Shown in pieces: positions 10,201 through 20,722 of a DNA stretch of 64,000 bases. Location: assembly GCA_964017185.1 (NCBI GenBank), contig OZ024875.1:28529456-28593455 (forward strand). The letters run 5' to 3'. Numbering within the stretch: the first letter of the stretch is position 1; each line of letters begins with the position of its first letter. This DNA is from Rugalucina vietnamica (taxonomy: Eukaryota > Mollusca > Bivalvia > Lucinida > Lucinidae). The position numbers and the translations under genes are program-made. Under the pieces are notes generated by a model. The model was not told the origin of the DNA and ran no database searches. It saw only the letters and a list, made by a program, of their open reading frames with translations.

Positions 10201-11230
10201 CATTACATTCTCGACAAAAAACGTTTTTATAAGGACTCATGCGGGGCATTTCCGGCAGTGCCATACAGCCACTTTCAATAGCCTCATCCAAACTCTCAAC
10301 TTTATCCGTGGTATTGCAAGAGGATATAAGTTCTGTGTAATGTTTCGATACAAGTGATGGGTTGCAAATGTAACAATAAATATTTTTGTAGTGTTTCTTG
10401 TAAGTGAGTGATTTGAAATGTTCACATGCCCATTCGATCTGTGGAGCATATTCCTCTATGCTCCACAACCCAGTTGTGTTACAGTGTGATATCATATTCC
10501 CTTGCTTAGGACATTCCGTAATATCATTTATAAATTCATATGGTGGTTTGTAAACAATAGAGCAATTATTCTGGTAGATAGCATCCCACGCTTCATGAAG
10601 AGTATTAAAGGAGTTGATATCGAACTGGCTATAACATTCCGCATTAAGTTCAAATGGAACAATGTCATGATCTGCTTCACCATTACATATGGCACAATGT
10701 ACATTTCTGTATGTTATTTGAGAACCACTGGCAATAACTGGTCTATACACGTCGTCGTGCAAGTTATTCATAGTTATATCTGGTAAATCTGTGCAAAGGG
10801 CTTCCTCGTCAGTTTTCCTTCCGATATTGCTTGATGTGAATATTCCACACTTTGCTATCATGTTATACTGGTATGATGGGTAACCCATTTTCAATGGATT
10901 ATAAATATTAGTTTCTATACAAGACACGTCGATGAAAGCAAACTGTGCATCTGGTGAACAACTATAGCCGAGCGCGCAGCTTTGGTCACATTTCAAACTC
11001 TTGGCACATTCCGGAGTAATGGCAGGTTCTTTCTGTATAATTCTGTGAGATGTGTTGCAAAATGTTTCGCTGGAACCACATGTCAGGATAAAATCAGTAA
11101 GTAACTTTGTCAGGTTTTGCGCGTGGTTGATCTCGGAGGAGCTGGCAATCAATATGGTTTGTAGTAAGAACACCAATGACCCGTTGAACCACGGCTCTAT
11201 GTGGGAATACGTGGGACTTATATTCACCAT
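7259..11230 (-). CDS. Cys-rich family-B/adhesion-like GPCR, paralogue 1
   Basis: Predicted 1,323-residue plasma-membrane receptor. A hydrophobic segment near residues 18-30 (SLVFLLQTILIA) is a likely signal peptide. The ectodomain has six copies of Y-[KR]-N-[VI]-[HYF]-C-x-x-C-N at about residues 174, 281, 334, 556, 662 and 719, plus many further cysteines and N-glycosylation sites. Residues about 1036-1300 form seven hydrophobic helices with family-B features: HYFWLCTFCAMN in helix 3, GVAWPLMFID in helix 6, LQGVFIFIAFICNKK in helix 7. Helix-3 Cys (RCIILG) and loop-2 Cys (GAVCF) can make the usual disulfide. I see no canonical GPS cleavage site before helix 1. The first ATG (11228-11230) is preferred: it sits 3 bp inside an AG acceptor (TTTTATATTTTAG|TG), so a 5' exon exists upstream. 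The ligand is unknown. A paralogue lies at 21956-25900 on the same strand. Confidence 0.85.
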   Translation of the reverse strand: MVNISPTYSHIEPWFNGSLVFLLQTILIASSSEINHAQNLTKLLTDFILTCGSSETFCNTSHRIIQKEPAITPECAKSLKCDQSCALGYSCSPDAQFAFIDVSCIETNIYNPLKMGYPSYQYNMIAKCGIFTSSNIGRKTDEEALCTDLPDITMNNLHDDVYRPVIASGSQITYRNVHCAICNGEADHDIVPFELNAECYSQFDINSFNTLHEAWDAIYQNNCSIVYKPPYEFINDITECPKQGNMISHCNTTGLWSIEEYAPQIEWACEHFKSLTYKKHYKNIYCYICNPSLVSKHYTELISSCNTTDKVESLDEAIESGCMALPEMPRMSPYKNVFCRECNGVHSKSINYAHVERQFEDVGIYVNIYSFYDFNPLNGVKRAYTEFKELRFESTETDNEISKVNADVENFAYLSDAINELGKFCGLEDMCLRPFKQPDSYFGNMVCNFPCVEGSSCCSMVSLGVNPGTSIALNLSLPVANLNSIYNLTRTFEQRQYTTYTTSTVYNHLTVIASCNAGNVLKQNISKTFQDKCEQLNHGDILEYIPVTSIHTKLDYRNIYCARCNGELGTLNAYTFTAECGTIIEADSAASFAGINEIISKENCKIKIEMPFNECRNDPECVHKCPTNDMNSNYPAHIRYLCESADLMNAMFEYFKVNHKLYKNVFCFMCNVQWNISEGSDVITRCNETGHWDYKGNTSMMEILCETTPFHPVWYHLGYKNIFCAECNVKAIWFYILLAGKGGLSCGVEGFACIVQESAYRSAFSISISPPSEYSDSEDKSREAVDFCAAGKTIVDETCRPVLENTVDLQFDLKLELDIVESLIEKNIATLTLLESVRQQIPGLIKHNISDAVHFSAVTVSGYSPCVDTLTGENFTIQEITNTIENGYPIILLEADIVVDYTLNRSRLENDLMNLRNNATFAVLVETGYVSLISHPHNIPSLCVQSGMVRNSKVCTISEFDSENKTSDRMQQLNVNKLLTCILRKLPGEDIILKEICTKRIPFYFDTDDSSLVVCKSDALILRYTIVKAAQIVQHSVTKLSIVHAIFSLVCTCLSLLCLAITFVTYCLFKCIRTLPGINNMNLALTLFGAQIFTQFGIWLTEHEGRCIILGVITHYFWLCTFCAMNICSFHMFKVFTSAMYTSQNQSKWVTVKYCLYVYVMPVFIILTYIVVKVSLDGSHHLGYGGAVCFLSELIPVVAVLFSPAIAIIIANFIFSILAYRRIRYSPHVQSNLERNDFKIYVKLLTVTGVAWPLMFIDSVLPLTAFSFIATFANALQGVFIFIAFICNKKVFDLYKKFEICGLGHPQSITVNRRKKNTSGTAM

Positions 11231-11254
11231 CACTAAAATATAAAAAGAAAACAA
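11231..11254 (-). other. Splice acceptor before GPCR 1 start codon
   Basis: On the minus strand the tract TTTTCTTTTTATATTTTAG is followed by TG and then the ATG of GPCR 1. The paralogue has the same AG|TG-ATG-GT arrangement. The 5' untranslated leader is therefore probably split by an intron. The upstream exon was not located. Confidence 0.55.
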
Positions 11255-11841
11255 ATATGAAAGTAATAGAAATAAACATAAATAAAATCTAAGGGCGAGA
11301 AATATTCCACATTCTATTTAAACAATGATTGAATGTAACAATATACGCAGGGTTGCTTTTAACTTGATTCACGGTTGCCAAGAATTACAGATGCAATATG
11401 CGTCTAAGTTAATGCCGAATTTAGTGCAAGAGACGAGCGTTTAATTCTCAACGACTTTGTTAATGACGCTTAACCCAAACGCTTGAAATAAAAAGGATAC
11501 AGCATGTCTCAGCCCCCCACCCCACCACACGCACAGTGTATTATACTGATGAAGTTCGCATGTCTGGTTTCTAGACAAATCAAGACATATTATAAAATGA
11601 CTCACTGACTCTTCTGAAGACAAGTCACCGCTAATCAACACTCCGTAGCATTTCTTGACATGGCTCCACTTTCATTCAGATGTATCACGGAACACCAATG
11701 GAAACGCCCTGTCTAATGAAGGACAATTAAGAATGATTACTACCAAATGTCCATAGTGAATTGCCAGTTAATAGATAAACAGATTTATACCAAGTGACTG
11801 ATGGAGAGAGACACTATTAAATGTCACTGAATTGTCTAAAA
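11255..11841. other. Upstream region of GPCR 1, no clear feature
   Basis: Presumed intron or promoter-side DNA. There is a C-rich patch (AGCCCCCCACCCCACCACAC) near 11510. No promoter motif can be assigned with confidence. Confidence 0.4.
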
Positions 11842-12078
11842 TGAGCCGCTGCATGAGAAAACCAACAATTTGGAGCTCCCATCAGGTCTGACACAAACCA
11901 GGCTGTGCAGTCACAGAAGACGACTAGAAGCTTGAAATTTCGGATTTAAAAAGAAGAGGGATCGTACTATTTGTGTAGCGAAAACAAAGGTGCTTATCAG
12001 CTGTGCAGTTACTGCACAGCTGATCTGCGTCTTTGTTTTTGCATTTGCAGATTGTTGGTTTTCTTATGCGGCGGCTCA
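11842..12078. mobile_element. MITE family B, copy 1 (TGAGCC...GGCTCA)
   Basis: The ends are TGAGCCGC and GCGGCTCA with inverted GAAAACCAACAAT / ATTGTTGGTTTTC next to them. A near-perfect palindrome around GCAGTTACTGC sits close to the right end, with GCGAAAACAAAGG on its left mirrored by TCTTTGTTTTTGC. AATGTCACTGAA occurs on both sides (about 11819 and 12079). Other copies: 13690-13925, 20723-21626 (interrupted), 21698-21934, 29786-30022, 47933-48170, fragments at 49751-49815 and about 54620-54910. Confidence 0.85.
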
Positions 12079-13080
12079 AATGTCACTGAAACAAGCAAAA
12101 TTTATTACTGTCATCCAGATTGCTACATCATGTGATAGGGATTCTGATACATTTTATTAATTAAAATGTTAGGTTAGGGTTCTGACTTTGCCAGCTTTCG
12201 ATAGCTACTAAAATCTTACTCCAAACTGCTTTCGAATGGCTCATTTAAAACTACCATGGCTGATCTGCAACCATTGCTACATGTTATGCAACATTGGGTA
12301 CGTGTATGTTACATTTTAATGCCATGTTAATGCTAAGAGTTTCTTCTTCTTCTTCTTCCATCGCGCTGTTTCAAAACGCCGAAATATTTTAAAATCTGTC
12401 TGTGAATTATCAAAACATATTCGTTCTAATCTTAAATCTTTTATTGTAATTGACTTGCATTTTCCTGATCTTTGCCTACTTGTACTTTTTTTTTTGTAAA
12501 ACTAATTGCATTCAACAAGCACGGTCATGCCGGTATATACCATTTAAATTGAATTCTAGAAAATGTCTGTATAACACTGTTTCGTTTGTTCATTTTATGT
12601 TTTCAATAATAAATTTTATGTTATACCTACTGTACAATGTCTTTCCATGGTTAACCAAAACAATAGCAGAAATAAATAGCAAAGCGATATGTAATTTTGC
12701 CTAAATTTAATGGCATATTTCTTTCTTTGTTGATTTATTTATTATAATCAATATTTATTTATCTATTCGTTTGATCGATTAATTATTTATTTACATACGA
12801 TGACTACGATTAGATGGATATAACACTTACTTACCTATTTAGTATTTTAAAATGGATGTGCCTTCAGAACATAGTAACGTGTTTTCGCAAATTATCTGCA
12901 TGCAAATAAATAATGAAACTTGATTTAAAATTTTCCGGAATTGAAAAGAAAATTTATTTCTCGCCAATTATGAAGACACAACACACAACATGCTATGAAT
13001 TTGTAAAATGGGCCACATAGGCGAGAAACGAAATAACAAGAATTTAGAAACCGATACTAAGAAATTTGTCATTGCCTTTC
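12079..13080. other. AT-rich intergenic DNA with a short retroelement relic
   Basis: 12463-12492 (TGATCTTTGCCTACTTGTAC) is the extreme 3' end of the reverse-transcriptase element described at 51068-52195. A TTC microsatellite occurs near 12340-12358. Nothing else is supported. Confidence 0.45.
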
Positions 13081-13550
13081 TAGAGACACTTCTGAAATAA
13101 AAAGTAAAACTGAGATCCTTTAAGAGCAGTGAACACATTAATGAGAAAGAGTATATGAGCCATACCGCCGTTTCGACTATTAAAGTCTCGTCAGTGGTCC
13201 TTTAGATTTGGCAACATGGAGCCAAAGATAATTACTGAAATTTTGCAACTTTCAACAGGGTAGTCGATATACAGACTAGTATTATCTAAAGGGGACCAAA
13301 TATGATAAACATTGGTTAGAAAATGAATCTTAACCAATAATAAATTTATGATTTCTCAGAATATCCTCGCTGATCTCAAAGGATCGAAAAGAAAATATAA
13401 TCTGCACTATGGATGATGTACGGGGAGACTTTTTAGGGCCGCCACACGGCACAACACCAGCTGCAATAATAGCAAATAAAAAATAAAACTGAGATCCTTT
13501 AAGAGCAGGGAACACATTAATGAGAAAGAGTATGGGCCATACCGAAAGCA
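13081..13550 (-). repeat. Interspersed repeat R1 with a direct duplication
   Basis: ACTGAGATCCTTTAAGAGCA with about 65 flanking bases occurs twice, at about 13092-13165 and 13483-13545. Between them, minus-strand sequence (GGCGGCCCTAAAAAGTC, TTTGAGATCAGCGAGGA) matches repeats at 38573-38840 and 61690-62110 on the plus strand. The open frames here are therefore repeat-derived and not a gene. Confidence 0.55.
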
Positions 13551-13689
13551 TAATTTACAGGTAATCAGTTGAAAGCATACAAATATCAACTGATTACCTG
13601 TCAATTAAAAATGAAACAAATCATATTTTCAGTCAAAGAATGTTGTGAGGTGCTATGTTAGTGGCGATGTTTAAAACAATGATGTTAAA

Positions 13690-13925
13690 TGAGCCACCGC
13701 ATGGGAAAACCAACAATCTGCATAGGCGAAAACAAAGGCGCAGATCAGCTTCGCAGTAACTGCGAAGCTAATCAGCGCCTTTGTTTTCGCTATACGGATA
13801 GTACAATTCCTCTTCTTCTTAAACCCGAAATTTCAAGCTTCTAACCTTCTTCTGTGATTGTACAGCCCGATTTGTGTCGGACCTGGTCGGAACCCAAATT
13901 GTTGGTTTTCTCATGCACAGGCTCA
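13690..13925. mobile_element. MITE family B, copy 2
   Basis: Same ends and internal order as the family, with the palindrome near the left end: GGCGCAGATCAGCTTCGC / GCGAAGCTAATCAGCGCC between AAAACAAA and TTTGTTTT. The single-copy arm (CTTCTTCTTAAACCCGAAAT, GTCGGACCTGGTCGG) lies to its right, so this copy is inverted relative to that at 11842. Confidence 0.85.
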
Positions 13926-14559
13926 TTTTCGGCAACATGTTACATGCTTAATTTGTCCAAATCAGTGAGCGTCAGTTGTGTTTGACAGTTGCAGACCAGT
14001 TGCCTTATTCCTATCGATTTACGACAAACTCTGGCTAATAAACATAATAAAGTATACTACATGTTGACCGGCCTGGTGTATAATAATATGATACTTAGAT
14101 CAGCAGGCTAACTGTCACTCCGCTCCACTTCGGTACCTCGTTCCACTTCCCTAGGTTGCATTTAACCAATGCAATGATTGCGATTTCGTAAGCGACTTGC
14201 AGCTATGTTATTTTGCTAGTAATGGTATTTTTTATTTTATGTATGTGTTTGTACCAGGTCCGAAGATCTTCCAGTAAACACATAAAATTGCCTAAAACAT
14301 TTAAATCTATGTAGAAAAACAAACGATTTTCGACTTTGAGTGGCTAATTCTAAAGCAGTCGCCCCTGATCTAGTTTTTACATAGAAAAATAATGAAGTAT
14401 TTCATGATTATGCGTACTTTAACAACTAGAAGTTTTGTAATTTATGTCATATATGCAAGAAAAGATCTAACATAAGTTAGAATAACACAGTTTTGCAGTT
14501 TTGCTGAATTTTCATTTTCGACCAAGGGCTGAATATATCCCATTTCTGTCGGTATACCG
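13926..14559. other. No recognised feature
   Basis: AT-rich sequence with a short GC-richer patch near 14115-14150. No supported gene, repeat or RNA. Confidence 0.45.
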
Positions 14560-15290
14560 ATGGAAATATTCCGTCAAAATGATACTATGCTCTATACTCC
14601 CAAAATTGGGAGGACTGTACAGTGACCACCTGCGGTCACTTGCAGATAGATACGTACGGTGTAGCGTAGGCAGACAATACGACAGAATGCCTTCCGTATC
14701 TATCCATCAAATGCGTTTACAACGATTCGTTTCTTCCTCATCATTCATATCTGTGCATAACGTATCAACAGAGTCTTTAAAATCCATCTTTCAATTTTGA
14801 AAAGAGTCAAAATCGGACACGGATGAAAAATCCATAACGTGATTACATATGACTGAAGACTAACGGTTACGATACGCACGGGCACGGACGGATGTGGGTG
14901 AGATACGAATCGTTACGGATAGGGTGGATAAATACGGGAAACCTCGTACTGAGTATCCGCAGTACCCGTATGTGCTAGTGTGACTGTACTTTGCCAATGA
15001 TTGCTGACGCCACATCGAACGCTTCTTTAAGCAACAGACCACAACATCCGTATCTTATCCGTATATATCCGTAACTATAAACAGCATGTAAATTCAAATA
15101 AAATTATCCATTTCTCTGTCTGTCTATCAAGAGCTACATCCATATCCCTCCTTACATATCCGTATCAAACCGCATCAACGGGTATTTGCGATCAATGAAT
15201 TCGTCAAATCATTTTTGCCCCGCCCACAGTTTCGACGGATTGCTACGTTTTGTAACCGAAACTATACCGCTAGTGTGACATAGACTTTAC
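14560..15290. repeat. Unclassified repeat-like block rich in CGTATC/GATACG
   Basis: CCGTATC, GATACG and GGATA words recur on both strands, and GCTAGTGTGACT / GCTAGTGTGACATAG occurs twice (about 14972 and 15270). The word use resembles the TAA-flanked CpG-rich element at 20795-21458, whose end reads AGTCACACTGTAGCG. I infer a related degraded DNA transposon. Exact ends are not resolved. Confidence 0.35.
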
Positions 15291-15339
15291 TCATAAATGC
15301 CGGTAATTTCCTAACATTGATTAAAAGTGTCTCAGAATT

Positions 15340-15585
15340 CTTTAACCCATATTTGACGAATGGATTCTCCAATCATTATCAATTGGGTGAGCCCATTTTC
15401 AATTTTAGGGGCATCAGGAGTGAATTTCAATTTTCATATAAATTTTTGATGAAAATCCTCTAAGCAAACAGAATAGCCACAGATGGGACGCCGCGTTCTG
15501 CGGCGTCAGATCTGTGGCTATACTGTTTGCCTATGTCCTATAAAAAGGACGCAAGGCTTAAATGAGTTAATCTATCGGGTTATTG
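15340..15585. mobile_element. MITE family C, copy 1 (GCAAACAGAATAGCC hairpin)
   Basis: GCAAACAGAATAGCCACAGA is mirrored by TCTGTGGCTATACTGTTTGC around GACGCCGCGTTCTGCGGCGTC. Flanks include AATGGATTCTCCAATCATTA and GGGCATCAGGAGTGA, shared with copies at 34008-34225, 42613-42800 and 43217-43425. Confidence 0.8.
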
Positions 15586-16090
15586 TATAAATAATAAAAA
15601 TAATTGTTAGATCCTTTATATAAATCATAACTTGGGTGCATTTTTGTCTCCGAATCGAGACGTCCTGGATTCGAACTCCATTAAGGCCGGCCGTTATACT
15701 AGGGAGCAGCTATTTCTCTAAATGTGGTTAAACGTACCAAATTTAAAACGAACATACACACTTAATTGAAATTACATATACTCGTCAAAATTAGTTTATT
15801 TCTACTACAATGTTTCGAAAATATTGAGGCATTACAAACCTGGAACAAATTACCCTTCTCAGAAAGTTACTGTCATCCCTCTAGATGAGTATTACGCAAA
15901 CACTTCAAAAGACAAACCGAGATGAGACCTGTCGGTCCTGGATCCAAGTAGGGGTCTGTATGAAAAATCACACATCAAGCTGCTGAAAAAGCATTAATTT
16001 GCAACGGGCATTAGATCGGTCTGTGTCCTTACAAAACCACGTCTCTGGTGTAATTTTGAATATTTGCAAATGAAATGTATTCTATGATGT
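15586..16090. other. Intergenic DNA, one tRNA-like patch
   Basis: CGAGACGTCCTGGATTCGAA near 15657-15677 has a box-B-like core but no foldable tRNA around it. The rest shows nothing I can support. Confidence 0.35.
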
Positions 16091-16180
16091 GACAAAAGTC
16101 TTACTTGTTATTATTTCCGAAGCTGTAATGATTTTGACAAAAGTCTTACTTGTTATTATTTCCGAAGCTGTAATGATTTT
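16091..16180. repeat. 45-bp exact tandem duplication
   Basis: GACAAAAGTCTTACTTGTTA and the following 25 bases are repeated head to tail (16091-16135 and 16136-16180). A diverged relative of the unit occurs near 28998-29050, so the duplication sits inside an interspersed repeat. Confidence 0.8.
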
Positions 16181-16589
16181 GTTACTACAATAAATACTGC
16201 GTGCTTTGTAACCTTGTTATAATTCCCGGACGATCATAGTAGACTTGCGTCACAGATTTACAGTTATAAATATGAATTCTATTGGTCAAATACATTCATT
16301 TCATTCAGTCTACTACGATTGTCCACGATCTATATACATTATTAATCTACTAAAGGACCTCTGACGGTGGTAATGGGAGTTATAATGTATAGCTGCCTCA
16401 GATTTTAAGAAAAATAAATGTTGGTCAAATGCTTCTGTTTTTGTATATATGTTTGCTGGAAGTCCAGAGTTTATGATGTTGGATTGAGGGTTTTGTTTCA
16501 ATAGATGTACTGCTTTATTTTTGGGGTTAAATTGGCATATTTTGTATTAAACATATAAGAAAACAGAAAAGTATTTTTTTTAACATTGT

Positions 16590-16692
16590 CCCCCCCCCCC
16601 CCGAGTCCCAAGAAACCCCTTTGCATGTGAATGTATTGTCATATTTTACATAATATATGTGAATGGCGTTCTGGGACTCGGGGGGGGGGGGG
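16590..16692. repeat. Hairpin capped by C13 and G13 homopolymers
   Basis: Thirteen Cs (16590-16602) followed by GAGTCCCAAGAA mirror TTCTGGGACTC followed by G at 16680-16692 (thirteen Gs). The loop is about 55 bp and AT-rich. This may be the terminal repeat pair of a small element or a foldback created by repair. Confidence 0.75.
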
Positions 16693-17496
16693 AACACTAC
16701 CCTACAGCCCAAAATGTTGTCTCAGTACTAGAGCCCAAGTATGTGAAATTGTTTTAAACTTAAAATTACAGAAAACAAATACAGCAGTTAAGTTGTAAGC
16801 CATACATAAAGTACAAAAAAATGGATATATACATCTGTTTCCAAAATTAACCCAAATCTGCATGTTTTATAACCACATTTTATGTTCCATTCCCCAGAAA
16901 ATGTACTGCACATTCTGTGGAACAAACTTTTGTAATCATTCTATACTAATATGTTCCACTTGTTTACACGGCCAATAACCTCTTGCACCACAAACAGTAA
17001 CATTGGTGGCCGGTTTTCCTTTTAATGTATTAACTTCCAAATCAACAGCTATTCAGTCACATCGGTACACTGCCACCACTGTCTACGTAGGTATTAGCCA
17101 GTACTACGGGAACTTAAAATGTCTTTCTCATTGGTACAATACAGCGACGTTAAGTTTCAAATCACAAACTTTTGACATGTTTACACAGTTTGCCCTTCAT
17201 TCTAAAAAATCTATCTGCTTATTATATCATATTAGGCATCAAAACAAGAATCTTTCGAGTCTTTTATGCATCCAACTCTAAATAGAGGCCCTGGGTTCAA
17301 TCCAATTGTGGGGAGTCGTGCTGTGCCTAAGACACATTAACTCCCCAGTGTACTGGGTACAAGAAGCAATACGTGGCTCAATCCCAAAATGACTGAAAAA
17401 AATGTTGATATTTAAGGATGTTCGGCCATGATCTTACCGAACCTAAAAATATCATTAATCAGTAGAATCACTACAACACAACCATTTCACTGAAAC
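16693..17496. other. No recognised feature
   Basis: AT-rich DNA. A 92-residue frame (17003-17281) has no domain or compositional support. Confidence 0.45.
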
Positions 17497-17623
17497 GAGG
17501 CACATGTAAGACAAGCCAAGTTCTTTTTGTGTGTGTGCCAGGTGGTTCTTCTGTTTTCGCCCACCTAATGATTGGTCCGTCTCATAATGAACTGAAATAA
17601 TCTTGAAAGGGACATTAAACTGA
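17497..17623 (+). mobile_element. Partial tRNA-derived SINE
   Basis: Retains the SINE body (GACAAGCCAAGTTCTTTTTG, GTGCCAGGTGG, ATAATCTTGAAAGGGAC) of the copy at 3067-3289 but lacks its tRNA head. Confidence 0.75.
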
Positions 17624-19104
17624 CACCGAAGGCCGTGTTTTAACAGGTTTATACAGGTAAATAATATTCATGCAAGGTTGCTCAGTGTGACCAAGTTTTG
17701 TCACAATGGGACGTATCTGGAGAAAATGTTTTTGGTTAAGATCAAACTCTAATCAAGCTGTGCAACACATAGACGATGGATTGAATTTTTGTTAATTAAT
17801 GATTGACACGATTCTGATTAGCTGGTTGGTCATCGCTGATCTGGGTATATGGTTTTGCATATAACAGATAGCAGGTTTTCTCATGAGGTAACACTGCTTG
17901 TATAATGTTTGGTAGCAATGAGACAATAATACTATACAGGTAACTGCTAAAGGTTTGTACCCAATTTGTTGACGTTGAAATATTTCAATTTTATTTCTAT
18001 GACATTGTGCATGTTTATTGCACTTAATACTGTGTTGCATGCTCAAAATATGATACAATAGTGGAATTAAAGGACTACAAGCAAGGAAAAGTGAAAATTT
18101 TCATTTTTCTCATATATCAAATTTTGACCCCCACCCCCGCTAAAATCGCCGTTTCTACACTATATGGAGGAAATAGTCAAAACTTTTAACAGATATAGGT
18201 TCAGAATACATTGGGTTATTGCCCTAACCATATAATACTACTACCAGGACCTTTGAGACAATGTTCTGGTCCTTTGAAAACGGGGCATCAAACCCCCAAG
18301 AATGTCACAGATTCTTGTGTAATCTATTGACAGGTATTTTCATAATTAATGAGAGAACGGGATTATGATAGATATCAAATCCCAAATGTACGAAATTGGT
18401 TGATATTTCGCTTTGAATATAATTTTGTTAGTGTCGAAAACAAATTTAAGGCATATGCAAGATGCCCAACTCACAAACTATGACAGATAAACTGAATGAT
18501 TCTGAATCAGCAACAGTCATTCTATGCTGCTTTTTGTTGTCCAGCAATACTTTATCTCATGCTTTCATTTGCTTCCAGATATTTTTGTGTCGCTTCGATT
18601 AGCTTGCATACTGCGCTCTTCATACAGTATTCGTACGTACCCATCAAATATCATCCTAAAGGAGCGGAACACCAATTCATGAATGATCAGCTTACTCCTT
18701 CGCATTTACATTAAAGATCCCGCGGATCATTGCGGTTAATTTAGACCCTGGCAATGTAATCGCGAAATTGGAATATACCCTCTGGCCACAAGTGGCAGAA
18801 ACATGCTGGTTAGGAAGTAAAGCAGCTGTCGGACTTTGTAACAAGCTTATTTATAATGGCTGATTGCAGTTAGATCATTTGCCATACCTTTATCCTTATC
18901 AGTAGAGCCACCATATACTCGGTTAAATACAAAATTGTTTCTCTTCTTGCGTTTTTATAAGGGTTGGAATTGAACTGTGTGTTTCCTGTTTTTCTTACTG
19001 TGCTTTATGCTGTCGGATTATCAGTAATCACAAATTAGTCATATAATAGGCTTATCGTTAATTGTTTGATTATTGAAACAGTGTCCAAAGTCGTAAATAA
19101 ATAG
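17624..19104. other. Intergenic DNA with one interspersed repeat
   Basis: About 18325-18425 (TTTTCATAATTAATGAGAGA through a TTTGAATATAA block) is similar to 29115-29213, so it is repetitive. Elsewhere I see no gene signal. Confidence 0.4.
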
Positions 19105-19720
19105 TTAATAAACCAGAGGACCAATGGTCCTGTAAACGCTCACCTGAGATCTGGGATATATACTAATAATGCACCAGCCCAAAAAAGCCCGGTACACCCC
19201 CGGCACTCATCAGTTTAAATCCCGGAACTTAAGCCCCGCTGTTTCTCCGCTACAAATGACTGGTGCATAAACTTGTTTGACTAGTATGGTCATATACATG
19301 TATATAGCCCATGTATATAGCCTGCCCCCCCCCCAGGACAGGGGCAGATGAACCCCTGGGGTCATATTCATTTTCAGAATCATAAATCATATAGTACATT
19401 TGCCCAATTCCTGGAAGTTTTTTTTCCTTCAATGATATTTTAACAGTTTACTGCATACGCGACCTAAGCTGACCTTGCTGTATAAAGGACAAGGTCATCA
19501 CAGGTTCATAATTTATGAACACATTGTAGTACTCTAGTCCCCGATGCTACATGCCAAGTTTTGTTGACATCTGTGCACCGGTTCCAGTGAAGATTTTTGA
19601 AGGAATTTTACCATATATGGGCATGGTGGCCATCTCAGTCATGTGAACTAGATTATCTATGTCCACATTGATTCCCTCTTCATATAGAAGCACTGATCAT
19701 CAGTTTTGACAGTTGAAAAA
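19105..19720. mobile_element. Partial copy of the CCAGAGGACCAATGGTCC element
   Basis: Starts with CCAGAGGACCAATGGTCCTG and TAAACGCTCACCTGAGATCT, identical to the left end at 39571. It then follows the same order: the TATACATGTATATAGCC block, a GACCTTG...AAGGTCA block, ACACATTG-TAGTACT, and GGGCATGGTGGCCATCT. It carries about one tandem unit and lacks the GGACGG-rich right end. Confidence 0.7.
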
Positions 19721-20722
19721 GGATTATACGTTAAGACTGTCCATGTCATTGAGTATAAATGAGCTTCTCTAAAGCCAAACAATATAGTTGAGCATAAGTA
19801 AAATATTCATTTATCTCCATATAGGTCCAGGAAATGCCACCTCATTCCCAGACGACTAAATATATAGTTTTTAGCCTTCACTCAAAAACATTATATGCAC
19901 AGGCTGCTGTATGTCGAGTGTATAGACTTCCCTCAAATGTCAGAGGCTCCATGAAATAGCCACTCTGGCTATTTTGTGTCAGTCCAAAACAAACATGTTT
20001 ACGAATTAATACCTTTATTACAAAATATACACATACATGCATGTAAATACATAATGGAATCATGATAACATAATATGAACCATAAAATACTTTCCCATTG
20101 TTTAACTGTTGTTTTGTTTGATTTGCTGCTTTACGTCCCAGTCAACATTTATGGGCATGTCGAGAAGTTGCCTCCATTAAATGAAACTTGTAGTATGACT
20201 CTGTTTTTCCTGTGAAGTTTGTGTAACATTAAATCCGATACTAGTAAATATCAAAGGAAGGGCATAGGAAGGAGACAGAATACGTTCTGATATTGAAAGC
20301 TACAGTACGAATCTGTCTTTTAGTGGTCTGTAATACAAAGTTAGTTAAAAACCTTGTAGAAAAAATAAGTAGAAATAGCTCGTCATCGACTTGCTTTACT
20401 TTTATCTACTCGGTACAGTATCGTTAACTTATTGTGATGCTTTGACATGCGAAATGTACCCTAAAGTACAATCACGCAAGTAAACAAGTAAAAATATACG
20501 TATGAAAGATTTGACTAAACCACTTTACCTGGGCAGGCTCAGACTTTCTGAGCGGTTCACCAGTAATCAGTTGGTCTGCCAGTCGCTTATACGTTTTGCC
20601 TGGAGGCCCAAACAGCACGTTTATTACTCACGATATCAAGGAGTGGGTTCATTTCATGCTTTATAACAAAATTAACAAGTGGTCAAGCATTTCATTCGTA
20701 GAATAAAACCGTCTGAATAAAT
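19721..20722. other. Intergenic DNA with a short SINE-like fragment
   Basis: TTTGCTGCTTTACGTCCCAG near 20127 resembles SINE tails on the minus strand. Nothing else is supported. Confidence 0.4.

Noticed and set aside
16590..16692. CRISPR-like or terminator-like hairpin
   Set aside because: The genome is clearly eukaryotic; no repeat-spacer array or bacterial gene context exists anywhere in the window.
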